Positions 16,728-25,757 are shown, counted from the first letter of the stretch. The stretch: 64,000 nt of DNA from JAENWD01 sp963837165 (GCA_963837165.1 CAWIMD010000007.1:1-64000); one strand, 5' to 3'. Translations and numbers: made by a program. The notes: a model not told the origin generated them from the sequence alone.

Positions 16728-18179
16728 TCACTGTCCATCGATGTGCACGCGGATCTCCCGCCAGTGTCCCTGCCGGAAGCGCAGCACGCTCAGGACGCAG
16801 CGCGTGATGTGGCCGAGGAGGATGGCGCGCCAGATGTCGCCGGCCTCGAGGATCCCGGTCCGCTGGATGATCAGGCACATGCCGAGGGGCACGATGACCT
16901 GTGACACCACCGAGATGTAGAGCGGACTGCGCGTGTCGCCCGTCCCCTGCAGCCCGCCCGTGTACGTCAGGGCCACGGCGATGAACAGCCCCGAGACGCT
17001 CAGATAGCGCAGCAGCTGGACGCCCAGGGTGACGACAACGGCGTCCGACATCCCGAAGATGCTCAGCAGGGCGCGCGGCGCCAGCAGGAAGACGAGACCG
17101 AGGCTGGACGCCCCGACGAGCGCGATCCGCGCGGCCACGTGCACCGCCCGATCGGCGCGATCGGCCCGGCCCGCGCCGAGGTTCTGCCCGGCCACCGCCG
17201 CCGCCGCGCCCATGAGCCCGACCGATGACCACGTGACGAGCGAGAAGAGCTCGGTGTACGCCACCGCATAGGCCGCCTGGGCTTCGGCGCTCGTGGCCAG
17301 CGAGCCGATGAACGAGAGCAGCAGCACGCCGCCGATGTTCATGGCGATGCCCTGCACGCCCGCCGGCAGGCCGAAGCGGAACAGCGCGCGGATGACCGAC
17401 CAGTCGGGCTTGAGGCGGCTGCCCGGCGGGAAGCGCACCACCCACGTCCCGCGCGCCAGCGCCACGAGGGCGAAGATGCCCACGCCTCCCATCGCGGTCA
17501 CGGTGCCCATGGCCGCGCCGGCCGTGCCGAACGCGGGGATCGGCCCGAGGCCCCGAATCAGGACGAAGTTGAACACGATGTTGAGGACCGTGACGACGGC
17601 CCCGAGGCGGAGCGGTGTGCGGGCGTCGCCCGCCGAGCGCAGTGCGCCGCCCAGCATGAAGAAGATCAGCATGCCGCCGCTGTAGACGAACATGATCCGC
17701 AGGTACGGCAGCGCCTCGGCCTGGACTTCGGGCGCCGCGTTCACCACCCGGAGCAGCGACGGCGTCAGCACGTAGCCCAGCGGCGCGAGCACTCCCAGGG
17801 AGAGCGCCATCGCCGTGAGGAACGCCTGGAACACCGTGCGGTTGACGCGCTCGGTGTCGCCGGCCCCGGCAAACCGTGCGACCAGCACGCTCATCCCGGT
17901 GAACAGCGACGAGATGAACACGATGACGACGAGGAAGATCTGCCAGCTCACGCCGATCGCGGCGTTGCCCGTGTAGCCGACGTAGTTGCCGACCATCACG
18001 TGGTCGATGATGCCCTGCAGCCCGCCGATGAGGTTCTGCAGGATCGTCGGCCAGGCAATCCGCCACACGGCGGCTCCAAGCGGACCCTCGACAATGGAAC
18101 GGTCGTACGGCCGGCCGGACGGCTCTCCGGCCGGCGCGGCCGCGGGGATGTCGGCGGCGGCCGGAGTCGCGAGCTGCAC
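16728..18179 (-). CDS. MATE family efflux transporter
   Basis: The 483-residue protein has about twelve hydrophobic segments in two similar halves, each starting with a MATE-type motif (WRIAWPTILQNLIGGLQGII in the first, LFRFGLPAGVQGIAMNI in the second). The GGALRSAGDARTPL and TGGLQGTGDTRSPLY loops are the conserved inter-helix motifs at equivalent positions. MATE proteins extrude drugs or metabolites in exchange for H+ or Na+. The proline/alanine-rich first 25 residues may be cytoplasmic. Confidence 0.92.
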   Translation of the reverse strand: MQLATPAAADIPAAAPAGEPSGRPYDRSIVEGPLGAAVWRIAWPTILQNLIGGLQGIIDHVMVGNYVGYTGNAAIGVSWQIFLVVIVFISSLFTGMSVLVARFAGAGDTERVNRTVFQAFLTAMALSLGVLAPLGYVLTPSLLRVVNAAPEVQAEALPYLRIMFVYSGGMLIFFMLGGALRSAGDARTPLRLGAVVTVLNIVFNFVLIRGLGPIPAFGTAGAAMGTVTAMGGVGIFALVALARGTWVVRFPPGSRLKPDWSVIRALFRFGLPAGVQGIAMNIGGVLLLSFIGSLATSAEAQAAYAVAYTELFSLVTWSSVGLMGAAAAVAGQNLGAGRADRADRAVHVAARIALVGASSLGLVFLLAPRALLSIFGMSDAVVVTLGVQLLRYLSVSGLFIAVALTYTGGLQGTGDTRSPLYISVVSQVIVPLGMCLIIQRTGILEAGDIWRAILLGHITRCVLSVLRFRQGHWREIRVHIDGQ

Positions 18180-18282
18180 GTGCGCGTCGGGGGTTGGCTC
18201 GGCCAGGGTGAACGCGTGCGCGGCAATTGCCGCGGCTCCTCTTCGCAGGAGCGTACCACGGCGTCCCGGGATCCGCCCGCGG

Positions 18283-18387
18283 TCACTCGGCCTTCAGCAC
18301 CTCGGCGGGATCCAGGCGGGACGCGTGTCGGGCGTCACGCCACGCTTCGATCGCGCGAAGCCGCGGCCGGAGAACGACGGGAATGCC
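18283..18387 (-). pseudogene. C-terminal remnant of an ABC permease (FtsX/MacB type)
   Basis: The last 34 codons before the stop at 18283 read RAIEAWRDARHASRLDPAEV followed by LKAE. This is the usual end of MacB/ADOP-type permeases, where the last helix is followed by PARRAARxDPAExL. No permease sequence precedes it, so only the tail survives. It lies between the MATE and sigma factor genes. Confidence 0.4.
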
Positions 18388-18497
18388 GCCTCGGACCGGA
18401 CCGGCTCCAACGGGTAGCGTGCCCTGCAGGACCTCGCGCCTGTCGGCGCTCCTTTCGACGGTCACGGGAGGGCTGTGATGGATCCGCCACCCGGCCG

Positions 18498-18505
18498 TAT
18501 ATAAA
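18498..18505 (+). promoter_or_regulatory. Possible -10 element of the ECF sigma operon
   Basis: TATATAAA ends five bases before the ATG at 18511, in otherwise GC-rich DNA. If it is a -10 box, transcription would start at or next to the start codon, giving a leaderless message. No clear -35 box was seen. Confidence 0.3.
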
Positions 18506-18510
18506 CTCGA

Positions 18511-19056
18511 ATGGTGACTGTGCAGGTGTTGCCAAGGCGGGTGGCGGGCTGGATCGCCGCGGAACCGGATTGGGACGAGGTCTACGCGGAGCAGCTGCCC
18601 CGCGTCCTCAGTTTCTTCCGGTATCGGCTCAGCCAGACGGCGGACGCCGAGGATCTCACGGCCCGGACCTTCGAGAAAGCGTGGCGCGCGCGGCATCGCT
18701 ACCGCCGCGATGTCGCCGGTTTCTCGACCTGGCTCCTGACGATCGCGCGCAACGTCGCGATCGACCACCTGCGCGCCCGCCAGCGCCACGAGCCGCTCGA
18801 CGCCGCGGCGGCCGTGGCGTCGCCGGACCACACGCCCGAGCAGCAGGCGGTCCGGCAGTCGGAGGCCCAGCGGCTCGGCGCGCTGCTCGCCGCGCTCGAG
18901 CCGCGGCAGCGCGAGCTGATTGCGCTGAAGTACGGCGCCGACATGACGAACCGCGCCATCGCGCACGCGACAGGGCTGAGCGAGAGCAACGTCGGCACGA
19001 TTCTGCACCGCGCGGTCGAAACGCTGCGCGGGCGCTGGCGAGGGAGCGACCAATGA
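18511..19056 (+). CDS. ECF-type RNA polymerase sigma factor
   Basis: The 181-residue protein has sigma region 2 (DAEDLTARTFEKAWRARHRY, then FSTWLLTIARNVAIDHLRAR) and region 4 (LEPRQRELIALKYGADMTNR and ATGLSESNVGTILHRAVETL). It heads a four-gene operon and overlaps the next gene by 4 bases (ATGA). The second gene, with one membrane segment, is the likely anti-sigma factor, and the ABC genes are the likely output or a co-regulated function. The target promoter is unknown. Confidence 0.9.
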   Translation: MVTVQVLPRRVAGWIAAEPDWDEVYAEQLPRVLSFFRYRLSQTADAEDLTARTFEKAWRARHRYRRDVAGFSTWLLTIARNVAIDHLRARQRHEPLDAAAAVASPDHTPEQQAVRQSEAQRLGALLAALEPRQRELIALKYGADMTNRAIAHATGLSESNVGTILHRAVETLRGRWRGSDQ

Positions 19057-20048
19057 CCAGCGGAGACACCAGCACGGACCGGATGACGAACGACGCCTGG
19101 CTGCACGCATTGCGGGGTGACCCGTCGCCGGCGTTCAAGGCGCAGTTGCGCGAGCGGCTGCGTGCACAGGAACCGGCGGCCGACGCCCGCCGCGCCTGGC
19201 CGCGCCGTGCGCTCGTCGCCGCTGCCGCCGTGCTCGCGGTGACCGCGCTGATCTCGGTGCCCGCCGTGCGCGCGTCAGTCGCACAGTTCGTGTCGCTGTT
19301 CCGCGTGGTGAACGTGGTGGGCGTCGCGATGGATCCGAGCCGGCTGGACCGGCTCCAGGCGGATGACCTGCAGCTCGACACGCTGATCGGCGACCACGTG
19401 CAGGTGCTGCAGGATCCGGGCGCCCCCGTCGACGTCCTGTCGCTGGCCGACGCGGGGGCCGCCTCCGGCATGACGCTCGCGACGCCGCAGTGGCTGCCGC
19501 AGAACACGCAGATCATGGAGATGGCCGTCGTGGGCGAGCGCGTGATGCGCGTCACCGCTGACAGCGCACGCCTGCAGCAGGTGATGGACGCGCTCGGCAT
19601 CAACGACCTCACCGTGCCGGAAGGCCTCGACGGCCAGGTGGTGAACGTGCGCGTGCCTCCCGTGGTGATGGTGCGCTACGATCATCAGGACGGACGCCGG
19701 AGCCGGCTGTTCCAGGCGCGGACGCCGCAGCTGACGCTGTCGGACCGGATCGACGTGCGGGCGCTCGGCGAGATCGGCCTGCGCATCCTGGGGCTGCCGC
19801 CGGCCGAAGCGAAGCAGTTCGCGCAGACCATCGACTGGCACAGCACGCTCGTCGTCCCGGTGCCGCCCAACGCGTCGTCGTTCCAGCAGGTGGACATCGG
19901 CGGGCATCGCGGCGTCCTGATTCAGCATCAGCCGCGCGACCAGTCGCCGACCACCACGATCCTGTGGTCGACGTCGGACCGTGTGTTCGCGCTGGTGAGC
20001 ATCGAGGGCGTCCAGAAAGCGATGGCGATGGCCACCTCAGTGCGTTGA
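19053..20048 (+). CDS. Membrane-anchored protein, putative anti-sigma factor
   Basis: The 331-residue protein has a short cytoplasmic N-terminus (WLHALRGDPSPAFKAQLRER), one membrane segment at about residues 50-68 (ALVAAAAVLAVTALISVPAV), and a large external part with no recognised domain. This is the layout of many transmembrane anti-sigma factors, and its ATG overlaps the sigma stop. No HxxxCxxC zinc motif is present. The anti-sigma role is inferred from position and topology. Confidence 0.6.
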   Translation: MTSGDTSTDRMTNDAWLHALRGDPSPAFKAQLRERLRAQEPAADARRAWPRRALVAAAAVLAVTALISVPAVRASVAQFVSLFRVVNVVGVAMDPSRLDRLQADDLQLDTLIGDHVQVLQDPGAPVDVLSLADAGAASGMTLATPQWLPQNTQIMEMAVVGERVMRVTADSARLQQVMDALGINDLTVPEGLDGQVVNVRVPPVVMVRYDHQDGRRSRLFQARTPQLTLSDRIDVRALGEIGLRILGLPPAEAKQFAQTIDWHSTLVVPVPPNASSFQQVDIGGHRGVLIQHQPRDQSPTTTILWSTSDRVFALVSIEGVQKAMAMATSVR

Positions 20049-20956
20049 TGATCGAGACGCATGCGCTGCGCAAGCAGTTCGGCTCGACCGTTGCCGTCTC
20101 CGATCTGTCGCTCCACGTGCGGGCGGGCGAGATCTTCGGGTTCCTCGGACCGAACGGCGCGGGCAAGACGACCTCGATCAAGATGCTGCTGGCGCTCGTC
20201 GAGCCGACGTCCGGCACGGGTCTCGTGCTGGGCGCGCCGCTCGGCGATCGTGCGGCCCGCGCGCGCATCGGCTTCCTTCCCGAGCACTTCCGCTTTCACG
20301 AGACGCTCACCGCGACCGAGCTGCTGCGTTTCCACGGCCGCCTCTACGGATTGCGAGGCGCGTCGCTGGACGCGCGGATCGATCGGCTGCTGGCGCGCGT
20401 GGACCTGGTCGATGCGGCCGATCGGCCCCTCAGCGGCTACAGCAAGGGCATGCTGCAGCGGGCGGGACTGGCGCAGGCGCTGCTGAACGATCCGCGGCTC
20501 GTGTTCCTCGACGAACCCACCTCCGGCCTCGATCCGCTGGGCCGGCTGCTGGTGCGCAGCATGATCGACGAGCTGCGCGCCGACGGCGTGACCGTCTTTC
20601 TCAACTCCCATCTCCTCGGCGAAGTGGAGGCGACCTGCGATCGGGTGGCGTTCGTCAAGCGAGGACGGGTGGTGGAAGAACGCCGTCTCTCGGCGCCCGC
20701 CGACGTGCTCGACGTGGAGCTGCGCGCCGGCCCCCTCTCGCCCGCGATCCTGGAGGGCTTGTCGCGCTTCGGCACCGACGTCGTCCGGCCGCGCCCGGAC
20801 GTGGTGGCCTTCCGCACCGCGACCGAGGCGGCCATCCCCGCCGCCGTCTCCTGGCTGGTGCAGCAGGGCGTGCGGATCTACGCGGTGCAGCCCCGCCGCA
20901 CGTCGCTCGAGGACGTGTTCCTGGACGTGATGGGAGACGACGAGCGGCCCGGGTAG
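20048..20956 (+). CDS. ABC transporter ATP-binding protein
   Basis: The 302-residue ATPase has Walker A FLGPNGAGKTTSIKMLLAL, the signature LSGYSKGMLQRAGLAQALL, Walker B LVFLDEPTSGLDP and the switch His in FLNSHLLGEVE. The C-terminal 80 residues resemble the accessory domain of CcmA/NatA-type exporters. Its ATG overlaps the previous stop by one base (TGATG). It would energise the permease encoded 4 bases downstream. Confidence 0.92.
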   Translation: MIETHALRKQFGSTVAVSDLSLHVRAGEIFGFLGPNGAGKTTSIKMLLALVEPTSGTGLVLGAPLGDRAARARIGFLPEHFRFHETLTATELLRFHGRLYGLRGASLDARIDRLLARVDLVDAADRPLSGYSKGMLQRAGLAQALLNDPRLVFLDEPTSGLDPLGRLLVRSMIDELRADGVTVFLNSHLLGEVEATCDRVAFVKRGRVVEERRLSAPADVLDVELRAGPLSPAILEGLSRFGTDVVRPRPDVVAFRTATEAAIPAAVSWLVQQGVRIYAVQPRRTSLEDVFLDVMGDDERPG

Positions 20957-20960
20957 CCGA

Positions 20961-21794
20961 ATGCGCGACGTGATCACGGTGGCCCACCTCACGCTGGTCG
21001 AGGCACGGCGGCGGCGCATCGTCCTCGCGGGCGCCGTGTGCGCGCTGGCCTTTCTCGTCGTCTATGGCGTTGCCGTGTTCTTCGCGCACCGGGAGATGGT
21101 GGCCGACGCGAGCCTCTCGTTCGTCGAGCGGCAGGGCACGCTGACGGCGATCATGCTGGTCGGCTTCATGGCCGCGAACTTCCTCTCGGTGATCTTCGCG
21201 ATCCTGCTGCCGGTCGACACGCTGTCGGGCGAGATCGACTCGGGCGTGATGCAGACGCTGGCGTCCAAGCCGATCGACCGCGCTCAGATCGTGCTCGGCA
21301 AGTGGGCCGGCCACCTGCTGCTGGCGCTCGCCTATCTGCTGCTGTTGTGCGGCGGCATTCTTCTCGTGATCCGCGGCGTCAGCGGCCTGGCGCCAGCCGG
21401 CGTCCCCCGTGCGATTCCGCTGCTGATGCTGGAGATCACGCTGTCTCTCACGGTCGCCGTGGCCGGCGGCGCACGGTTCAGCACGGTGACGAACGCCATT
21501 GCGGCCGTCGGCTTCTATGGCGTCGCGTTCATCGGCGGCTTCGTCGAGCAGATCGGCGGGTTCACCGGAATCACCTCGATGAGAACCATCGGCGTCCTCG
21601 TGAGTCTGGTCAGCCCGGCCGATTCCATGTGGCGCCTGGCGGCCCACCACATGGAGCCCGAGATCATGCGGAGCACGGGCATGCTGGGGCTCGGCGCCTC
21701 GGTGCCCTCGCCGCTGATGGTGTGGTGGGCGGTGGGCTTCACCGTGCTGACGCTGCTCTACGCGATCCACGCGTTCCGCCGCCGGGCGTTGTAG
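20961..21794 (+). CDS. ABC transporter permease (ABC-2 type)
   Basis: The 277-residue protein has about six hydrophobic segments, beginning IVLAGAVCALAFLVVYGVAV, and the cytoplasmic motif LPVDTLSGEIDSGVMQTLAS followed by KPIDRAQIVLGKW, which is typical of ABC-2 permeases of the NosY/NatB sort. It is the last gene of the sigma-anti-sigma-ABC operon. The cargo is unknown. Confidence 0.85.
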   Translation: MRDVITVAHLTLVEARRRRIVLAGAVCALAFLVVYGVAVFFAHREMVADASLSFVERQGTLTAIMLVGFMAANFLSVIFAILLPVDTLSGEIDSGVMQTLASKPIDRAQIVLGKWAGHLLLALAYLLLLCGGILLVIRGVSGLAPAGVPRAIPLLMLEITLSLTVAVAGGARFSTVTNAIAAVGFYGVAFIGGFVEQIGGFTGITSMRTIGVLVSLVSPADSMWRLAAHHMEPEIMRSTGMLGLGASVPSPLMVWWAVGFTVLTLLYAIHAFRRRAL

Positions 21795-21840
21795 CCGGCC
21801 ATGATCACTTGCGGGAACGGCCGAGCTGGGGTAGCACGTC

Positions 21841-21999
21841 GCCCAGCTTTACGACTCGAAGACGGTCACGCGGCGGGCGACGCTGGACCTGGGGAGCACC
21901 GTCCGACTGGCGCGGTTCAGCGCCGACGGACATCAGCTGCTGGTGCTCACCGCCGATCAGGTCGTGCGGCTGCTGGATCTCGAGGTCGCCTGGGACTGA
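21841..21999 (+). pseudogene. WD40/beta-propeller remnant
   Basis: The frame ending at 21999 reads TLDLGSTVRLARFSADGHQL followed by LVLTADQVVRLLDLEV. This is one WD40-like blade (…RFSPDGxxLLTxSxDxTVRLWDL) at the very end of a protein. No start or earlier blades are present between the permease gene and here, so it is a C-terminal fossil. Confidence 0.45.
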
Positions 22000-22037
22000 T
22001 CTCGTCCGGATCGACGACTTGATAAGATCGGCGTTCG

Positions 22038-22496
22038 ATGCTCCGCCTCGTGCTCGCCGGCGCCGGCGTGCTCTTCCTCGCCGCCATCGGTATCCAGTTC
22101 GTGCCGGTCGAGCGCACCAACCCCCGAATCGACCCCGCCCAGACGGTCGAGCGGCAGGTGTTCGTGCCGGCCACCGTCAAGGCCGTCCTCGACCGCTCGT
22201 GCAAGGACTGCCACAGCGACGAGACACGGTGGCCGTGGTACGCCCATGTGGCGCCCACGTCCTGGCTGCTCACCCACCACGTGGCGCGCGCCCGGGAGGA
22301 GGTCAACTTCTCCGAATGGGGCCAGTACGACCCGGATTCCGCGCGGGACATCCTCATCGAGATCTGCCGCCAGGTGAAGCGCGGCGCCATGCCGATCGGC
22401 CAGTACACGCTGATCCACCGCTCGGCCCGCCTGTCGCCGCAGGACGTGGACGCGCTGTGTGCGTGGACGCGCGACGTCCGGAAGGCGCTGCACTGA
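22038..22496 (+). CDS. Haem-binding domain protein (c-type, CxxCH)
   Basis: The 152-residue protein has an N-terminal membrane anchor (LVLAGAGVLFLAAIGIQFVP) and a single c-type haem site, SCKDCHSDETRWPWYAHVAP. A WPWY motif after CxxCH and a downstream WGQYD are typical of the haem-binding domain family (PF14376-like). A CRQVKRGAMPIGQYTLIHR segment near the C-terminus supplies a Met that could serve as the distal ligand. It is probably a periplasmic electron-transfer or sensing protein. Confidence 0.85.
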   Translation: MLRLVLAGAGVLFLAAIGIQFVPVERTNPRIDPAQTVERQVFVPATVKAVLDRSCKDCHSDETRWPWYAHVAPTSWLLTHHVARAREEVNFSEWGQYDPDSARDILIEICRQVKRGAMPIGQYTLIHRSARLSPQDVDALCAWTRDVRKALH

Positions 22497-22498
22497 AG

Positions 22499-22541
22499 GG
22501 GGGTCAGGCCCTGTTAAGACACTTAACAGGGCCTGACCCCC
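22499..22541. repeat. Perfect 20-bp inverted repeat with 3-base loop
   Basis: GGGGGTCAGGCCCTGTTAAG and its exact reverse complement flank the loop ACA, three bases after the stop codon of the haem-binding gene. The right arm recurs alone at 22561-22579. There is no T-tract, so an intrinsic terminator of the classical kind is not evident, although the stem is very strong. GGGGTCAGGCCCTG is likely a dispersed repeat unit. Confidence 0.75.
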
Positions 22542-22733
22542 ATTTCGGTTCGTTGAGACACTTAACAGGGCCTGACCCCACCGTTCGCTTGTGGGACGCC
22601 GTCGTTCGGCCCCGAACAGCTGCCGCGCCGGCTCCGTCACCTGGTTCGTCACTAAACACTTGAGTGGGTGCAATTTACAGGATCGGCACAATACGGTACG
22701 GGTCTCGCTTGCTCCGGGTCACGGAGTGGCATC

Positions 22734-22934
22734 ATGGAACTGGGTCGATATTCCCTCGCGATGGCGATTATGGGCACGGTCACCGTGCTCCTCGCGTCCA
22801 TGATCATCTGGCTCCTCGTGTCTGAACCGGTGGCACTGGCAACGGCGGTCGGCGACCACGACATGACCGCCCTGGCGCAGGCCATCGGCCACGCGCTTGC
22901 CGAGGGCATCAAGGCGCTCGTGAGATATCTCTGA
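22734..22934 (+). CDS. Small membrane protein upstream of an ADOP permease
   Basis: The 66-residue frame from the ATG at 22734 (preceded by ACGGAG) encodes one membrane helix (MAIMGTVTVLLASMIIWLLV) and an amphipathic tail ending IGHALAEGIKALVRYL. It ends 8 bases before the permease gene on the same strand, consistent with co-transcription. No family is recognised. It may be a small partner of the permease. Confidence 0.45.
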   Translation: MELGRYSLAMAIMGTVTVLLASMIIWLLVSEPVALATAVGDHDMTALAQAIGHALAEGIKALVRYL

Positions 22935-22942
22935 GGCTGACG

Positions 22943-25399
22943 GTGTCCCTCCGCTACGCGCTCCGCATGGTCTTCCGCCAGCCCGGGTTCTCGCTGGCGG
23001 TCATCCTGGCGCTGGCGCTCGGCATCGGCGTCAACACCACGATCTTCGGGTTCGTGGACGGCCTGCTCTTCCGGCCGCTCCCTATCCCGGATCTCGATCG
23101 GGTCGTCCGCGTCGTGGCCGTCGAGCCCGAGCGCGGCACCGACTTCTTCAGCAGCTCCTACCCGGTCTTCACCGACTACCGGGACGGCGCCCGGTCGTTC
23201 TCCGCGCTGGCCGCCTACTCGGACGCTCAGCTCGACCTCTCGACGGGCGACGCCCCGCCGCAACGCATCTCCGGCGCCCTCGTCTCGGGCCGCTACTTCG
23301 GCGTGCTCGGCACCCGCGCGTGGCGCGGCCGCCTCATCGCCGCCGCCGACGACGGCGCGCCGGGAGCGCACGCGGTCGCCGTCATCAGCTACGGCCTGTG
23401 GCTGCGGACGTTCGGCGGTGATTCGGGCGTCATCGGCCGCACCGTCACCGTCAACCGCCACCCGTTCACGTTGATTGGCGTCGCGCCGCCCGGCCTGGTG
23501 GGCGTCAGCCTCGACAGCCTGCCCGACCTGTGGATGCCGATGGCCATGGCCGCCGACGCGATGCCGGAGATGTCGCGCGAGTTTCCGCCGCTCCAGACGC
23601 GCAACTTCTTCTGGCTCAACATCGTCGGCCGGCTGAAGCCTGGTGCGACGGTCGCGCAGGCCCAGGCCGAGCTGGACGTGATTGCCAGGCGGCGCGCGGC
23701 GGGCGAGCCGAAGTCCGACCGGGAGCCATTCGCCCGCGTGATCCCCGCCTCGGCCCTGCTCGCGCAGACGCAGGAGACCTCCCGCTATCAGCAGATGTCG
23801 TGGGTACTGATGGGCGTGGTGGGGCTGATCCTGGTCATCTCGTGCGCCGACGCGGCGGGCCTGCTCCTGGTGCGTGCCGAGCGGCGCCGCCGCGAGATTG
23901 CCGTACGCCTCGCCATGGGCGCCACGCGCGGCCGGATCGTCCGGCAGCTGCTCGTCGAGAGCGTGCTGCTCGCCGGGCTGGCCGCCGGCGCGGGGCTGCT
24001 GCTGGCCGCCTGGAGCTCGAGCGCCGTGCTGGCGCTGCTGCCCGCGGACTTCCCGCTGGCGCCCACCCCTGGCGGGCTCGTCGGCAACACGCGAACGCTG
24101 CTGTTCACGGTGACGGTTTCGCTGGCGGCGGGCCTGGCGTTCGGCCTCGCCCCGGCGTGGCGGGCCTCGCGCCCCGACCTCGTGCCCGCGCTCAAACAGG
24201 ATCAGCCCAGGGTGGGCAGGCGGCGCCGCATAACAGTCGGCCAGCTGCTCGTAGTCGGTCAGGTGGCGCTCTCGGTCCTGCTGCTCGTGGCGGCCGGACT
24301 CCTCATTCGCACCGTCCGCGCTTTTGGCCACATCTCGCCGGGCTTCTCGTCGGAGTCGGCCCTGGTGGCGTCCGTGGACGTGTCGCTGCAGGGTTATGAC
24401 GAGTCGCGCGGGCGGCAGTACTTCGAGGCACTGCGGCAGCGTGTCGAGCGGCTTCCCGGCGTCGAGGCGGCCGGCTTCGGTCGCATGGTGCCGGTCAACT
24501 TCGGCGGCATGCGGGTGACCTTCGGCGTGCCCGGGCGGCCGGCCCGCGGACCTGATTCCCCGGAGGCCGATTACAACCCCGTGACCCCGGGCTTCTTCGC
24601 GGCGCTGGGCGTCCCGCTGCTGGAGGGCCGCGCCTTCACCGAACGCGACACGGCCGCCAGCCCGCGCGTCGTGATCCTGAATCACGCACTGGCGGCGCGC
24701 TACTTTCCCGGCGGGCACGCGGTCGGCCGGCAGCTGACGGACTTCGGCCCGGCCGGACAGACGACCGAGATCGTGGGGGTGGTCGGCGATGCGCGCTATC
24801 ACACGCTGCGGGATCCGGCCGAGCCGATGCTGTACGTGCCACACGCGCAGGCGTGGACGCCGCACATGTCGCTCGTCATCCGAAGCGCGGTGCCGCCGGC
24901 GGGGCTGATTGCCTCGGTCACCGACGCGGCCCGGACCGTGGACGCCGGCATCCCGCTCTTCCACGTGCAGACGATGGCCGAGCGCGTGCGCGGGTCGGTT
25001 TCGGTGGAGCGCCTGCTGGCGTGGCTCCTGGCGGCGTCCTCGGCGCTCGCGGTGTTCCTGGTGGCCGCGGGCCTTTACGGCGTGATCTCGGTGGCGACGG
25101 CGGCGCGCACGCGGGAGTTCGGGATCCGCATGGCGCTCGGGGCCACGGCCTGGCAGCTCGGCCGGATGGTGCTGGCCAGCTCGCTGGTCGTCATCGCGTC
25201 CGGCTTCCTGCTCGGCGCGATCCTGTCGGTCGTCGTCACCCGGGGGCTGGGCAGCCTGCTGTTCGGCGTCGGGGCGGCCGACGCGCCGACGTATGCGGCC
25301 GTGGGGGTGGTGCTGGCGGGCGCCGGGGTCGTCGCGGCGCTCTGGCCGGCGCGGCGCACGGCCCGAATCGAGCCCGCGGCGGCGCTGCGGCAGGAGTAG
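22943..25399 (+). CDS. ABC transporter permease of the ADOP type
   Basis: The 818-residue protein starts with GTG and the typical LRYALRMVFRQPGFSLAVIL, then GVNTTIFGFVDGLLFRPLP. It carries two MacB-periplasmic-core/FtsX units: a first periplasmic domain (residues about 50-260) with three helices after it, a second periplasmic part (about 440-640), then the last three helices and the ending PARRTARIEPAAALRQE. This duplicated layout without its own ATPase defines acidobacterial duplicated orphan permeases. The substrate is unknown. Confidence 0.88.
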   Translation: MSLRYALRMVFRQPGFSLAVILALALGIGVNTTIFGFVDGLLFRPLPIPDLDRVVRVVAVEPERGTDFFSSSYPVFTDYRDGARSFSALAAYSDAQLDLSTGDAPPQRISGALVSGRYFGVLGTRAWRGRLIAAADDGAPGAHAVAVISYGLWLRTFGGDSGVIGRTVTVNRHPFTLIGVAPPGLVGVSLDSLPDLWMPMAMAADAMPEMSREFPPLQTRNFFWLNIVGRLKPGATVAQAQAELDVIARRRAAGEPKSDREPFARVIPASALLAQTQETSRYQQMSWVLMGVVGLILVISCADAAGLLLVRAERRRREIAVRLAMGATRGRIVRQLLVESVLLAGLAAGAGLLLAAWSSSAVLALLPADFPLAPTPGGLVGNTRTLLFTVTVSLAAGLAFGLAPAWRASRPDLVPALKQDQPRVGRRRRITVGQLLVVGQVALSVLLLVAAGLLIRTVRAFGHISPGFSSESALVASVDVSLQGYDESRGRQYFEALRQRVERLPGVEAAGFGRMVPVNFGGMRVTFGVPGRPARGPDSPEADYNPVTPGFFAALGVPLLEGRAFTERDTAASPRVVILNHALAARYFPGGHAVGRQLTDFGPAGQTTEIVGVVGDARYHTLRDPAEPMLYVPHAQAWTPHMSLVIRSAVPPAGLIASVTDAARTVDAGIPLFHVQTMAERVRGSVSVERLLAWLLAASSALAVFLVAAGLYGVISVATAARTREFGIRMALGATAWQLGRMVLASSLVVIASGFLLGAILSVVVTRGLGSLLFGVGAADAPTYAAVGVVLAGAGVVAALWPARRTARIEPAAALRQE

Positions 25400-25757
25400 C
25401 TGCGGCATCTGCAGCGCAGACCTTCAGGTCTGCCTCTGCCGCTATCAGCAGGCCTGAAGGCCTGCGCTACATGCGTGCCGTTCAGCGCTGTCAGCAGGCC
25501 TGAAGGCCTGCGCTACATGCGTGCCGTTCAGCGCTGTCAGCAGGCCTGAAGGCCTGCGCTACATGCGTGTCGTTCAACGCTGTCAGCAGGCCTGAAGGCC
25601 TGCGCTACATGCGTGCCGTTCAGCGCTGTCAGCAGGCCTGAAGGCCTGCGCTACATGCGTGTCGTTCAGCGCTGTCAGCAGGCCTGAAGGCTTGCGCTAC
25701 ATGCGTGTCGTTCAGCGCTGTCAGCAGGCCTGAAGGCCGGCGCTGCATGCGTGCCGT
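25400..25757. repeat. Tandem array of 46-bp units with a hairpin core
   Basis: About seven copies of a 46-bp unit run from about 25446 to 25757, each with the hairpin core GCAGGCCTGAAGGCCTGCGC, then TACATGCGTG(C/T)CGTTCAGCG and CTGTCA. A single copy in the opposite orientation at about 25412 has the stem variant CAGACCTTCAGGTCTG. The last unit runs into the stop codon of the LytTR gene at 25758: the CGTTCAGCG of each unit matches the 3' end of that gene. Confidence 0.85.

Noticed and set aside
22652..25408. Very long open frame antisense to the first ADOP permease
   Set aside because: It is a GC-driven shadow with Arg/His/Glu-rich low-complexity composition and no family motifs. The plus strand encodes a complete permease.
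25440..25757. CRISPR-like regular array
   Set aside because: The units are adjacent tandem copies without unique spacers, and no cas genes are present. The same applies to 34.3 and 59.5 kb.
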